This document shows positions 46,644-59,326 of a DNA stretch of 64,000 nt, one piece after another. The position numbers and the translations under genes were made by a program. Each line of letters begins with the position of its first letter. Positions within the stretch are counted from its first letter, which is position 1. This DNA is from Oryzias latipes. Taxonomy: Eukaryota > Chordata > Actinopteri > Beloniformes > Adrianichthyidae. Location: contig NC_019864.2 of NCBI RefSeq assembly GCF_002234675.1, forward strand, positions 12,851,582 to 12,915,581, in the 5' to 3' direction. Below the pieces are notes generated by a model. The model was given only the letters and a program-made list of their open reading frames with translations, was not told the DNA's origin and did no database searches.

Positions 46644-47039
46644 TGTTACGGTTTCTGTTTCTTTGCCCTTGTTGGTTTTTTTCCTTTTTGTTCTGTGATG
46701 TTTTGAGGTAACTTCCTGTTTTATTTTGTAGTATTTCCTGTTTCGTTTTTGTAGTGAGTTTTACTTTGGTTCCCCTTCCTTCCTGATTGTGTTCACCTGT
46801 GTCTCGTTTGTCTGTATGTATTTAAGTCTTGTCATTCCCTTCCTCCTGTGCTGGTCCATAGTATGTTATTCTGCTCTTCCCCAGTTTTGCGTATTAAGTG
46901 TTTCGAGTTGTGGTTTGCCTGCTTTAGCAGTGGTTTTTGGTTTCCTTAGTTTTAGTTATTAAAGCTCCTGTTCCCCTGCAGCCTCCTGCTTCCTCTCCTT
47001 TCTGCGCCTGGGTACGTCCCTCATCCTCTCCCCGTAACG
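46644..47039 (+). mobile_element. Solo LTR with 5-bp target duplication
   Basis: Begins TGTTACGG and ends CCCCGTAACG (final A changed to G). Flanked by GTGTG on both sides (46639-46643 and 47040-47044). Contains GTATTTAAG as a TATA-like box and ATTAAAGCTCC as a poly(A)-like site. No internal genes. Confidence 0.7.
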
Positions 47040-47049
47040 GTGTGTGGCC

Positions 47050-47763
47050 AAAAAGGGACGCCTACCTGAGAAAACTGACAACTTCACACATGATTACACA
47101 TACAGAGACCTCGTGCACAGGATTACCATCTACGGAGAGGACAACGACCTTGTTCTCAATGTAGAGAAAACAAAAGAGATAATCGTGGACTACAGAAGGA
47201 AAGCACCGCCACATCAACCGCTCATCATCAACGGGACTGTGGTGGAGCGGACCGACTGCCACCGGTTCCTTGGTCTGCAGATCACAAACAGCCTCAGCTG
47301 GGAAAAAAACACTGTTGCCACAGTGAAGAAAGCCCAGCAGAGGCTGTACTTCATCAGGCTGCTGAAGAAGGCCGGTCTCAAGCGCCGGACCCTCACCCAA
47401 GCCTACAGGGGGCTTGTGGAAAGCATCCTCACAAGCGGACTAACAGCCTGGTTCGGTAACACCACCTTAAAAGAGAAGAAGATGCTGCAGAGGGTCATTA
47501 ATACAGCTGGAAAAATTATAGGTTGCAACCTACCATCCATGGACACCATCTACAAACAGCGCTGCAGGAGGAGAGTGACTAAGATCATCAGAGACAGACA
47601 CCACCCTGCTCATGGACTGATCCAATGCGTGGACTCAGGCCACAACCTCAGGCGTCGCAGGCCTGAAAGCATCCGAGCACACACCACACGCTTCCACAAC
47701 AGCTTCTTCCCAACAGCAATCAGAATGCTAGCAAAGGACATCAGAGAGGGAAGACTGGACTAA
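47050..47763 (+). pseudogene. C-terminal reverse transcriptase of L2-like LINE
   Basis: Open frame without a real start. Reads NDLVLNVEKTKEIIVDYRRK, then FLGLQITNSLSW, KKAQQRLYFIRLLKKAGL and LTSGLTAWFGN, ending EGRLD and TAA. These are the thumb and C-terminal blocks of L2-type reverse transcriptases. The catalytic FADD motif lies upstream and is missing, so it is inactive. Confidence 0.8.
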
Positions 47764-48063
47764 ATTACTAAGTGCAATAAACAATAATATGTGCAGTGAT
47801 TCTATGTGCAATAATGCTACTGTACAGATTGGGTCTCTGCAATATTCATTATCATATTTTACTGATATTTATATTTTTTATACACCATGTAAATTTGTTG
47901 TCTAATTTTGACTTTTAACTTTATTCTATTTATTTTGATTTTCTTTATTTCTTCTTCAAATTTTTCTATTGTCCTTTTTTAACTTATCCTGACATGAGAG
48001 ATGCCAAAGAAAAATTCCGATGTACCGCATGTGCAAACGGCAATAAAACTTGAATCTTGATTA
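47050..48063 (+). mobile_element. L2/CR1-like LINE, 5'-truncated
   Basis: The 3' part of a reverse transcriptase ORF followed by a non-coding tail ending AATAAAACTTGAATCTTGAT, the typical short-repeat 3' end of fish L2/CR1-like elements. Confidence 0.75.
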
Positions 48064-48239
48064 CATTTCTTATGAATATACTTAAAAACTGCATATCGTG
48101 ACCAGAGGAGACTAAATTTTGTTTAAAATGCCCTTTGAATTTACCAAACATCCTTTTAGCGGCCTAGTAAAGCTTCACGGAGGTCCACTGTTTGAGTCTG
48201 GCGCCAGTGCACTGAGCTCTTGCCTTCCTGTTTTGTTCA

Positions 48240-48480
48240 GGACTTTGAGGCAAAAGAAAAAAGAGAAAATCCACTTAAGGAAAACGTAGCTGAGAGTGGA
48301 GGGTCAGGTAAGTCTGGCAGTGTATACAGCTCATCCATCTCCTCCGGAATCTCTTCTGCCTTCTCTTTTTCCCTTTTGTCCTCTCCACCAAGACGTCTTC
48401 CAGAGGCTGCGGCCTTTTGTCATTCTCTTTTTCGATGCCAATTCTCAGGCTCGGGCAAATAGATGATCCTTTCTTCAGGA
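48240..48480 (-). other. Coding-like fragment, minus strand
   Basis: One minus frame reads LPEPENWHRKRE, a TGA, then KREKEKAEEIPEEMDELYTL and PDLPDPPLSAT. The composition looks like a real protein, but I do not recognise it. A plus-strand exon-like segment (48241-48307, between TTTTGTTCAG and GTAAGT) overlaps it, so both may be chance. It could be a broken gene or retrocopy fragment. Confidence 0.25.
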
Positions 48481-48884
48481 GAGAGTCACCAAGCTTGGAA
48501 AATACTGGGCTCTACTAAGAAAAAAAAACACATTTGAATACAAAGAGGCAAGGTTTTTCAGTGCTGGTGCTTACACAGCCCCAAAAGCGTTTTAGTGGTT
48601 TAACCTTTCATATTAAATTGCTTTAGAAACAGAGGCGGTCCAGGTTAGTATGACGCCCTGGGCCAAACACTGGATGACGCTCCTTTGAAGCCACGCCCCC
48701 AATGACTTAAAGCCTGCATGCATACAGACACAAGAACAAAATACATTGTTCATTTACTTTATTCATCATAAAAATATAATACTTGTAAAGTTTAATTCCC
48801 AATTAAGATATAGTCTGTAGCTAGTTCAGCTTTCATTTATATAAATTTTACATCATGTATGATTGCAAGTTAAAGTGGTGGGTC

Positions 48885-49475
48885 AAATGTAGGGATGTCA
48901 GCGCCACAATTAGGCATAGGTTTCCTCTCTTTGGGTCATGTGGTTTGGGAGCTATTGAAAAAACTGAACAGAATTAATTTGCGAATTGCTGAAATTTTAT
49001 TATAAATATTCATATAAAAATATTTAGCATCTTTTATTACAAAATAAATTGGTGTGTCTGATGTTGGGATGTCAGTGTGACAATTCGGGATACATTTGGA
49101 CTTGTTAGGTCATGTGGTTTGGGAACTATTGAAAAAAATGACCAGATTTTATATGTGAACAGCTGGAATTTTAATACAGAAATTCATATAAATGTTGTAT
49201 CATCTATAATATCAAAACAAACTGGTGTGTCTGATGTAGGGATGTCAGTACCACAATTTGGCATAGGTTTCATCTCTTTGGGTCACATGGTTTGGGAGCT
49301 GTTGAAAAAAATGAACAGAATTCATATGCGGATTGCTGGAGTTTTGATATAAAATTCATATAACATTTTTGTGTGTATTAGTATGTCTGAGCCATAATTC
49401 GGCATATATTTGGAATCATAAGGTCACATGGTATGGAAGCTATTGAAACCATAATTTTCACTTCAAATAATTTTT
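48885..49475 (+). repeat. Degenerate tandem repeat, period about 163 bp, 4 units
   Basis: Recurring blocks: GGGATGTCAG, TTTGGGTCA(C/T)(A/G)TGGTTTGGGA and GAACAGAATT, at about 48893, 49066, 49240 and 49375 (the last decayed). No coding potential. Confidence 0.8.
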
Positions 49476-49655
49476 CTTGTAAAATATTGAGCATCTATGA
49501 TTGCAAAGCCTTTCTTATTAAAACATCGCAAAATAAATAAGATTGCTTAGACACAACATGAGGAAATGTTTTAAAGTAATTTATTTCTTTTTGCAAAGCA
49601 TTTAGTCTTGGGTTTTATCTAAAATCTCCATCTCTATCTCATGCACTTGTTAATT

Positions 49656-49915
49656 TAGACAGACAGACAGACCTTTAATAATCTCCCAAGGGAGAAATTC
49701 AGGTGTACGGCAGCAAAACACACACAATAAATAACAATAAAATAACAGTTCATAAAGTAGCAGTTCATATCAAGCAGATCTGTTAAATATCCTGATAGCT
49801 GAGGGGACAAATTAATTCTTAAAGCGTTCTGTCCTGTAGCACAGTGAAAGCAGCCCATAACTCTGTGTACTCCTCTGTGCTTTGCTGACAATCCCTGAGA
49901 GACACCACTGGAGAT
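49656..49915 (-). mobile_element. LINE 3'-end relic, minus strand
   Basis: The minus strand ends TTCTCCCTTGGGAGATTATT followed by AAAGG and (TCTG)n at 49657-49671, typical of a fish LINE 3' end. Only a short relic of coding sequence remains upstream. Confidence 0.55.
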
Positions 49916-50355
49916 CCATGCTTAATGTTTGTCGACTATCCAACCTAAAACTAACCTCACCGCAGTGATTTTAAGTTGTAAATTTAAAACTCTGTCGTAA
50001 ATACAGTAATCCCATGAAAAAAGCACCAAACTGATCCAAACCTGCCCTGACATGTAGGATATTCAGACAGTTTTTTTCCAAACAAAGATTTATGGCTCAA
50101 CAGTTATTATCTACTTTGTATACTGTCATTACAGCATCTGGTAAACTGACTTAATGCTGCAATTCCTGGGAACAGTAAAACATTATACAGTTAGACATTA
50201 ATCACTGAACTGCTGATGAAAAGATTATAGTTCAAAAGCACATTCTCTGGGCTTCTTTGCTTCCAATTGTACATTTTTCTCATTTTAACCCCTTCCTTTT
50301 ACCTCAAGAGAAAAAGCTGTTTTGTGTTAGACAATTACAAAAAAAAAGCACAATG
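49916..50355. other. No gene seen
   Basis: AT-rich intergenic sequence without recognisable elements. Confidence 0.5.
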
Positions 50356-50359
50356 GAAG

Positions 50360-50580
50360 TGTTGAGTTGTGACTGGGGGAAAAAAAACCTATGTTCAACT
50401 ATGAGTCCAGATTTTGGCCTACAGTAGTTGGATTGTACGATCGAAAAAAATGGAAATAAATAGGATTGCTGCAAAATCTTTAGGTGGAGGCAGTATGATG
50501 GTATGGGGTAGCATCTGTCAAACTAGGAAAATAAGACGTGTCATCATTGTAAGATATCTCAACAAAGAGATATAATTCTG
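50360..50580 (+). mobile_element. Tc1/mariner transposase relic
   Basis: TATGAGTCCAGATTTTGG resembles the DESRFW block around the second catalytic Asp, and GGTGGAGGCAGTATGATGGT matches the GGGSVMVWG block. Stops interrupt the frame. Confidence 0.5.
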
Positions 50581-51018
50581 CAAGTGCTGCCTATCTCATT
50601 TCTTCACAGCCAAGGGTTGAACTTTTACCTTCAAAATGCTAACACTTGCCCTCCTGCACAAATACTCTTAGTTCATTTAAACGCTTTTTGTTTTTGTGAA
50701 CTCTAAAGTGCATCATAACCAAAATGTCTTGGGGAACTTAACTTTTAAACACTCTACCTGCATTTTAATTCAAGTATGTATTTATTGTATTACTTTCGAA
50801 GTGAGTTAAGCGAGATCAAAAGAGTGGCAGTTTATTGCACCCTCACACGAGCACGTGTAAAAAATGAGTGGGAGGGGTGGAAAAATGCCAAAAGTACTCC
50901 TCAGATTAGCCTGGTACTTTACTCAGAGGGCAGAGTAGGTAGCTGGTATTGTTGCCTCTTATGGGATTAGCAGTTAAAGACGGGGCTTTTACCAAGTCTT
51001 TAATATGTGAAGCACAAA
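50581..51018 (+). promoter_or_regulatory. gxylt1 upstream region
   Basis: The promoter must lie here or nearby. No TATA box is certain. GAGTGGGAGGGGTGG at about 50867 is an Sp/KLF-like site. It is not a strong CpG island; GC rises only inside exon 1. Confidence 0.3.
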
Positions 51019-54000
51019 ATGCGATGCTATCTTCACACCTTTTTCCTCTGCACCGTCTTCACTTTCCTCTCGCTGCTGTATGTGTTTAGTCAACTAGCCT
51101 CCACCCTGGATGGCAGAGACGAGTTGAGCGCAGGCGTTATTCCAGGTGGCAGGAGGAGCAGTCACGACAGCGGGCACCTGCTCAGGAAAACACCGGGCCT
51201 GGCCGGCCTCCGAAGCCCCGGGGAAGAGCTGAGCAGGTAGTATTATATTTGCTGCGTATCACTGTTTTTGTTTTTTGTCTGTTAATTTATTCGCCATGGA
51301 ATTTAATGACTGCCACTCACTTACCCTAGCTTACACAGCTGTTAGCACGCTAAAGCTAACAGGTGCTATCGTAAAAAAAAGACAGCTGTTGACGTGCTAC
51401 TACAGCTAGCAGACGCTATCGCTAGACCCAGGAAAGTTACGTTTATATTAATTAGTAGTTCATTTATTTCCAACTAACACGTTTTTACCCGTAATTCGGC
51501 TTTTCCCTCCTCTAACTATTCTCCACTCTTTGTAATTATTTACGTTTGTTAATATTTACGACAGTTGTGTGCGATAGGGGGCAGATGCTATCATCATACT
51601 ATTAGCCACTCATTTTCCCACTTAGAAACTCAGTAAGGCAAAGTAATTATTTAACCTATCAACTAAATCTTCAGGATTTAAAGGGAAGCCACCCGTTGAG
51701 CAAATGTAGGCTGTACACAAACATTAATCTTGGAAGTTTGGTATGCTAGAGTTCATCGTGTCTTAATCCCAGAAGACGCACAGACTGATGCATTTGAACC
51801 TTCAGTCAATCAAACATGCAGAGCTGCAGTGGAGCCCCCCCAAAGACTGAGAAACAATGTTGAAGAAATGAATTGAACTATGACGGTCCAAAAGATGTTT
51901 TTATTCTGTCAGGTGTAAATCACTGTCAGTTTCTTACTGGAATCCATATTGGAGACTGCCTGCTGAAGTTTGTGGAGTGAACTGCTTGTTGGAATCCTCT
52001 CTTAGGTATGATTAACTTTGCAAATCTTTAAGACAAGATCATTTTATGTTAATGTTAAAGTCCTACTCTGATCATCATTTGATCTTATAAGTGCAGTTTT
52101 TTTTTAAAATTATGATTATGCCATTTTTAGTCAAAATAAAGAAAGTGTAATTTTCTAGGACATAGTTTCTGCAGAGTGGCACTTTCGTCTTTGAGTTGTG
52201 GGCAGGACTGTTGGCGTGGAGTAAGCCAGTCCCCTTCTCATCATCCGCCTGTTTACACGCTCCACTTCTAACATTACTGATGTAACAAAAGTGGGGAGCA
52301 ATGTTAGAGCTTATCCAGCTGTACGTTTTTTTGTCAGTAAAACAATGACGTTTATGGATCTAGTTGTTTACAAGCGGATGAATAGAATAGAATAGAGCAG
52401 CCAGTTGTGGCTTGCAATAGTAACTTCTATGTCACACCTTAAACTTCATTTTTTTCATCTGCTCCTGATTAACAACGATTTGGGGAAAAAAAATACTTAA
52501 AGATGCAATTTTAAGCTTTATTTTGTTTATATATGTCCCCCATCATCAGAAAAATTTCACAAGAAAAAGTTAAAAACACCAAAAACATGATTTTCATCAG
52601 AGTGGGTCTTTAATTACTGGAACTTCAGTAGATTATAGATCTCTTCTTCTGTAGACTCTTCTAGCTTTGTGACTTTTGAATAATCTAAATCAACTTCAGG
52701 ATTTTTCTTGCTTGTTGTTGTTTTGCAAACTTCTGTCTTTCCATTTTGCTTAGATTAACCTTTGCCTTTACATACTCTATCAATTATGTCATTATCTTAT
52801 CAATATGTCCTCTAACCTTAATTATCATGCGATTCATGATAATTGTGCTAATGAAGTTACACCCACTCCCCCCTCCTCCTGAAGTATTTCTTTCTTCAAG
52901 AATACATATACATTCATTCTGTTACTTGTTCATTTATTAGTAATATGTGTACTTATGTGTGTATTTACCCCTGAATTCCTTTATTTCTCCAAAACGCTGT
53001 TAGTATTTTTACTCATTTCCCACCTTGCACATGTAAAGATACCCAAAACTAGAAAGTGCTTACATATTAATATTTTTACTGTGTCTTCTGTGTTAGTGAG
53101 AAGCCAGGCTCTGTCTCAAAGGAACATGGTGATGAAGAAGCACACACAAGTCATGTGGCTGTGGTTGCCTGTGGCCCCAGGCTAGAAGAGACTCTCACCA
53201 TGGTAAAGTCTGCTGTCCTCTTCAGCAAAAAACCTGTGCACTTCTACATCTTTGCAGAGGATGAACTGCACGACAGCTTCAGGGATGCTGTAAGTGTCCA
53301 CACGAAATGTTTTGTACTCTTATCTTAGATATTACATGTCAGTGTGCAGCTTCTAAGCCTTCTTTAAAATGATAAACACAAAAAAGTGGCATTTTTTTTA
53401 GGGGACCAACTGTTTTTTTCTAATGAATTTTCTGTGGTCAAAAGCACAGTTTGGTGTGAGGCCTCTGTTAGGTATGTTTAAAGTTAAAAATAGAGCTCTG
53501 GCATAGAGTTTTCATAAGATTTTTGTTTTTAGTTCTGAAGATTTAAATTGTAGATTTATTTTCAAGCCCCCAGTTGGTCGTTCTGCTTTAAAACAAATGT
53601 TTTTCTTGTGTTGGTGTTAAACTCTGGAATCTACAACAATATCATTTGAAACGTTGTACACACGTTTTCCATTTTAAAAATATGTATTGAAGAATCGAAT
53701 TCAAGTTATGTTAAAGGTAATTAATTTCACGTTGCTTCTCTTTTTTTGTATTTATTGTTAATGGCCAACGGTGGGGCCATCTAAATAAACTCTGTATTTT
53801 TGTACACATACAAGTTTCTTGATTTAGCAGGGGCATGTATAAAAAAAGGACATTGTTCATCTGACTTCTCCCTTTCAATCTTGAAGCTGTAGGATTGTGT
53901 TGTGATTGGTACATGATTTTGTGTTTTGTACATGATTTTAATAAAAAAAAGGCCCATATTTTTAATAATTGTTTTTATTGAGTCACAGTTGAACATTCAG

Positions 54001-57000
54001 CCACAGCTAAAAATCATCCGTTTACATTGTGTTCCACTGAGGGACCACAAATGCCACCAGATAAACTGAATAACTGCACTATCATCTGGGTCTTTGTTCT
54101 CAGAGTGCTCTTCATGCAGTTGCACAATGTTCCATAATTTACACTGTTGGTGGCTTCATAAAAAGTGGTAGCTGTCAAGATTGTTGACTTTTTTATAGAC
54201 ACACAGTTATCAGGCACATGTTATGTTTACCCCTTTATTATTGTTTTTTTTTAAAGAAAAAAAAAGGATTCAATCTTGTTTTGCGTGTAAATTGCACCAA
54301 CATTTTTTGTGTCTTGTTTTCCTTTTAAAGTTGATAACATGGCCCAGAGAGGTCAAGGCAAAGTTCACCTTCACCATCTATCCCATCACATTTCCTAAAG
54401 AAAATGCAAATGAGTGGAAGAAGCTCTTCAAACCTTGTGCCTCTCAGAGACTCTTCCTGCCAGTAAGTCAGGAGTCCATTATTTATTCTAACAGGAGCAT
54501 GTCTTTTTGAGTGTAACAATACCTTTTCGTGTGTCTTTCTAGCTAATCCTAAAGGAGGTGGACTCTTTACTTTATGTGGATACGGATATTCTTTTTTTAC
54601 AGCCAGTAGAGGATATCTGGGCTTTGCTTTCTCTGTTTGATTCAAGCCAGTTGGCTGCTATGGCTCCAGAACACGAGGAGCCCCGCATCGGCTGGTACAA
54701 TCGTTTCGCCCGCCACCCGTATTATGGAAAGACGGGTGTCAACTCAGGTGTAATGCTGATGAACATGACACGCCTCAGGGAAAAATATTTCAAGGTAAAC
54801 ATCCCCAAAATGTGAGGATAATCACTATTACTTGTATTGATTCAAGTTTTCTGTAAGCATGTGTGATAAATATCAATGTGGTTGTTATTTATTTTCTTTT
54901 TAATTTGTCAGTAAAATGTCCAAAATATAGGTTTATCTATTGGGAAGTCTGAAAATCTACTGAAATTGGCAACGTTGCAATACCTAAACGGACCAGTTGA
55001 GGTCACACTTGTTACTCCTTCCTAAACCATTCCAGGGGAGATTTCCGGACCATCTCATTGCTACTAATATGAAGCACCAATCCTTCAAAATGTTGGCTCA
55101 TTACACTTAATCCTTCCTGCAGAATGACATGACAGCTGTTGCACTGAAGTGGGAAGAAATGCTAATGCCACTTCTCCAAAAATATAAACTCAATATCACC
55201 TGGGGTGACCAGGATCTTCTTAATATAATATTTCACCATAATCCAGGTAGGAACTACTTCTTGTGCTGCACTGAATAGAATTTACAGTTCTTTCATTTGC
55301 CACCCCTTTTAATTTGTTGATCAAAAACAGTTGAAATTTTACAAATGTGCTTTTTTTTTTATTTTGCCTTTTCAGAAAGCCTGTATGTGTTTCCATGCCA
55401 GTGGAACTACAGGCCAGACCACTGCATGTATGGCAGCAACTGCGCGCAGGCTGAACGGGAAGGTGTCTTCATTCTCCATGGAAACAGAGGAGTTTATCAC
55501 AACGACAAGCAGCCAGCCTTCCAAGCTGTTTATAAGACCATCCAAAAGGTAAGATCAGTCTCCCAATAATTAGTCATTCATCCATTTAGGGATTGATGAA
55601 GGCAAAAAGTGCAAAAAAATCTTCTTTTTTTTTTACACACAACTGATGAGACAAGGTTATCGTTTAGGAAGTTAAGTGAGTTAGGGGCTTATGTACGTGG
55701 AGTACATAATACGGAAATACTTTCAATAGCAATTACATAATCAATAGTCTCTGGAAGGCATTGTTTTTTTCTGTGGAAGTTTCCACGCATAAATGTTTAA
55801 TCGATAGGCTATTAAACAGTTTCTGCATTTTGTGTGATATCTGCTTAAAGCCTTGGTCACAACTGCCCTTACGGGTGGATACGGGCTGTCTGCTGGTGAA
55901 AAATGGGCAAACTTGTTCGGGCACGCAGGTGGCCCGCACAAAGTATCAAGGTCGTAGACCACTTGGTGAGCGCGTAGAGAGAAAAGGTTCATGCACAGTT
56001 TTGTTTTTTTACAGGCATGCTGTGAGAAACGAATCATAGTGAACACTTATACCACATGTAAGGGTGAAGTAGGTGAGACGCAGGCGTGTCGTACAGATTT
56101 TTAATGTTTTCAGTTCCCCCTAAATCTGCAGGGCTCGTACGTGCTGTTCAGGCATGCAGGCTCCTGGTTACATTTGAGTGTAGTTTGTGCTGACATCCTA
56201 CGGCTACTTGCGTATCACCTACGTGCATGCGGCATTTGTGTGGTCAGTAAGCGGCGAGAACTCGCACCTCACTAATAACAAGGGGACCACATGACTGGCT
56301 CATCCATATGTCATAATTGCATACAACTTACATTTACTTTAAACTACGCTCACATCACCCTCAGCAATGTGCGTTCAAGCGACCACTTTCAATGAAAATC
56401 TATGTAAATGCACTTTTGGGGCGTCTGCGTTTAAAACTGTCACGTTTATGCGTCGCTACGCAAGTTTCTACAACCATTTTCTCAGGCTCTGTGTATAGAC
56501 AGTCCAGTGTGAACACCACGGACTAAAAGCGTGTTAAAGAATGCGTATTCTTGAATGCCCATCACATGCCTAGTGTGAACATAGCTTCACAGATACTTCA
56601 CGATACACTTGCCACATGCACGACAATCGAAAGATTTTTTCATTATGCCTCTTGAGGTAGCTGTACGAGTCTCAAGGTGTTCCCCTGAGGCTCTTCTGAA
56701 GACGCCTGCATTCCCCTGAAGATATGGCCACGTCTCTCTACAACCTTCATTCGCCGTACAAGCCAAAACCCGCAGCACTCATATAGGTGAACCCATTTAC
56801 AGGCCCCATGTGACTAAGGCTTTGCCAGGTTTTGGAACCGGGAATCATAACATCTGCCGGAAAAGTTCTATCTTGTTTATAAAAAAAAAAAGAAAATGCA
56901 CAAATCCTTTCATCCTAAAATGTCTTTCTTCAGGCGTCTAAAATGATTTTAGACGTTTTTGTGAAAACTTGACAGCATTAGCGTCAAATAAACCTAAATA

Positions 57001-58742
57001 CTCACAACACTTCCGTCATCGGCAAGTAAGAAAATTGGTCTAAAAGCTCTGTGGTTGCTTTTGCCAGAGGCCTTCTTTTGATCTGCTCTCGTTGATTTCA
57101 GCACACCGGTCAACATGCAGGCAGCGATTGGAGTGGGAGGGGAGCAAAAGAAGCTTCATTAGCTGGTCTCCATCCATTACCACCACAGGGCCTATCCTGG
57201 CCACTATCAGTGCAGGCAATGTTCTCAGCCATTAAGTAAACGAGCAGGCTTCATTACGGGGCACTCAGCTCTCAAAGCTCCATCAGTCTCTCCAGCAGAA
57301 CAGACAAACAGCTCTAGCCTACCCCACCTGATTTTAGAGGTAGAAAAGTACGGTTATTTGTCACAGGCAAACAAAATGCACCAAATATAAAGAAGGATGC
57401 TACCAGGAACTTGTTGATCAAAAATGTTCCACTCTTTGGCGAATGAAAACAAAGAGAGAAAACCAGGAGCCAGCCATCCTGAAGCAGGAGGGACTTCTGC
57501 TCCATAGTCGGCCCCACATTCCCTATTTCAACCAGAAAGTGAGCTTTCAATAAAGGCCACAGCCATTATCCAGCCAGACCCACTCAACAGTTGTAAAATG
57601 TTTACTGCTGATCTGAGTTTGAAGCATCATAATGGGTTAATGGACAAAGCAGCTTCTCCTTCTAGATCAATAAGAGGATGGTAATGTTTTTTTATTGCCT
57701 GCTGCAGTGTGGGAAACATGATAAAGAAACATAGCTTGGAGCAATCTACCACTTTGCCAAACTTAAAAAAGATACAAACATACCTATTTATTAGATCAAT
57801 ACAAGATTTAGTGGCTAATATTAAATGTAAGATTTTTTTTAGAGTGTTGAATTTTATGTTTTGATGAGAAAAAAAAGCAATATATGATGGGAATTTCTGA
57901 AGAACGGCAGCTGCGCCTTCCTTCTCTGCTGTCATGCATCACTGAGCACAGTGGTGTGTACTTGTGGTACGAGATGTTCATCAGTTGAACACAAACCAAA
58001 CTGACAGATGGAAATTAGGAGTTGGGGATGATCAGAGTAGGCCACCTGTGTGACGACACCGACTTCTTTTTACCATGTCGGATGACACGGAGTGGCTTTC
58101 CAGAAGGATTTATTTGTAATGCCTTCTCGTCTTGTGCTAATGCACAATATAGCACTTGCTTCCACATTAGGACACATTAGGAAGGATGCCAGAGTGTAGC
58201 TATTGCTGAACCCAGAAACTCAAGGCTGTTACTTCAACAGACCGTGGCATAAACTTCATCCATCTCATTTCTCTGTGTGTCTGCTGCATAGCTGTTCAAC
58301 TGACTCTCCCTTCAGGCTCAATCTGCCTGTCAGGTTTCAGGATTTGTTTAACTTTGATGTTCTAATGCTCCGTTTTTGTGCACATTTCTTGATTTTCCTG
58401 TATAAAAATAGCTAAAGTTAGAAAAGATAATGATCCATTACATTTATGATCCATGAATGTAATGAGGGGTGTGACCGTAGATCGCAGGCTGTCAGATGAA
58501 TTTAAAAAAAAAAAAAAAACAGTACAGACTAAAAGTTTGGACACACGTTCCCATTCATTTGAATAAGAAGGTGTGTTTTTTTTATTTCTGTGTAGTATCA
58601 GTTTGGTGAGAACTTGGAGACGTCACTCCTCAAACCACTGGAAGCTGCGCTGCAGAGCGCCACACATACGTACTGTGGCAGAGCCGGCCCGCTGTTAACC
58701 AAGAGGTTAAAGGAAAGCATCCGGTCTGTTCAGCAAAGATGA
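51019..58742 (+). CDS. gxylt1: Glucoside xylosyltransferase 1 (seven coding exons)
   Basis: Adds xylose, alpha-1,3-linked, to O-glucose on Notch EGF repeats in the secretory pathway. Exons: 51019-51236, 53097-53289, 54331-54462, 54543-54794, 55123-55246, 55376-55548, 58596-58742; all introns are GT-AG and phases match, giving 412 residues (human GXYLT1 has about 440). The start is the ATG at 51019; an open GTG codon lies 12 bp upstream. A type II signal anchor covers about residues 5-26 ([20 protein letters not shown]). The GT8-type catalytic part begins near [15 protein letters not shown]; the metal-binding DTD is 194-196 ([11 protein letters not shown]); acceptor and sugar-site blocks are [20 protein letters not shown] and LHGNRGVY (340-347). 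A possible N-glycan site is Asn289. The N-terminus is closer to GXYLT1 than to GXYLT2. The two zebrafish-type paralogues cannot be told apart here. Confidence 0.93.
51237..53096. other. gxylt1 intron 1
   Basis: 1.86 kb. Contains an imperfect tandem of ACAGCTGTT...GCTATCG at about 51337-51421 and a MITE at 52055-52612. No other exon is needed: exons 1 and 2 join in frame (AG plus T gives Ser). Confidence 0.8.
52055..52612 (-). mobile_element. MITE with AAAGACCCACTCTGATGAAA-type ends
   Basis: Ends TTAAAGTCCTACTCTGAT on the left and, inverted, TTAAAGACCCACTCTGATGA on the right. The same family lies inverted at 61044-61614, sharing GCCAACAGTCCT and CTCTGCAGAAACT. No ORF. Confidence 0.65.
53290..54330. 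other. gxylt1 intron 2
   Basis: AT-rich, 1.04 kb. Nothing recognisable beyond poly-T tracts. Confidence 0.6.
55847..56823. mobile_element. Candidate non-autonomous DNA element in intron 6
   Basis: Ends AAAGCCTTGGTCACA on the left and its near-complement TGTGACTAAGGCTTT on the right. The interior is unusually rich in CG, ACGTGC and GTGTGAAC motifs compared with the intron around it. No ORF and no clear target duplication. Confidence 0.5.
58520..58575 (+). repeat. Tc1 terminal repeat next to gxylt1 exon 7
   Basis: CAGTACAGACTAAAAGTTTG followed by GACACAC is a Tc1-type end. It stops about 20 bp before the exon 7 acceptor (TTTATTTCTGTGTAG). The partner end was not found. Confidence 0.7.
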
Positions 58743-59326
58743 TGGGAATCGGCAGAAGCACTCCACGAGGAAAGCCAGATGTCTGTCAGTCTGGAGTTGA
58801 ACTGATTGAAGACATTGCAACTCCAGACTCAGTCACATGTTTACAAGCTTCGTGCCAAGATGTGGTCTGACTTTCAGTTGTTAGTTTTCTATGACTCCAC
58901 TGTTGATGCATGTCTGTTTATCTAATTTTGAAGTGACAAACACTTTTTCACAGTGAAGCAAAAACAAAACAAAAAACAGGAAATTGAACCCATTTTATTC
59001 AGAAGAAAATTTGGACGTCAAGAAAAGGTTTTTTTCCACCAGACAATCAGCCCTAAATATCGTTTATAAAGAAAAAATATTCAACTATTTAGAGACTTTG
59101 AACTATTTCGAATTTTAGTAAATTTTTAATTCACCATATTTAAAAGAAAATCTTATTTGATGATTTTTAGCACGAAACGAAAAAAAGCATTCTTTTTTAA
59201 CAAGACATATCAAGTGTCAATATTTTCATTCCATAACATTTAATTTGTATTTATTGTCTGGCATCTGTGATGTCTTCCTGTTAAACTTTTGTCAATCTGG
59301 ATTTTGTACAAATGTCTCAATTTACC

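Larger units (their letters stand above)
55549..58595. other. gxylt1 intron 6
   Basis: 3.05 kb. Holds a foldback element (55847-56823), a non-repetitive, moderately GC-rich block at about 57060-57310, and a Tc1 terminal sequence (58520-58575) right before exon 7. Confidence 0.7.
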
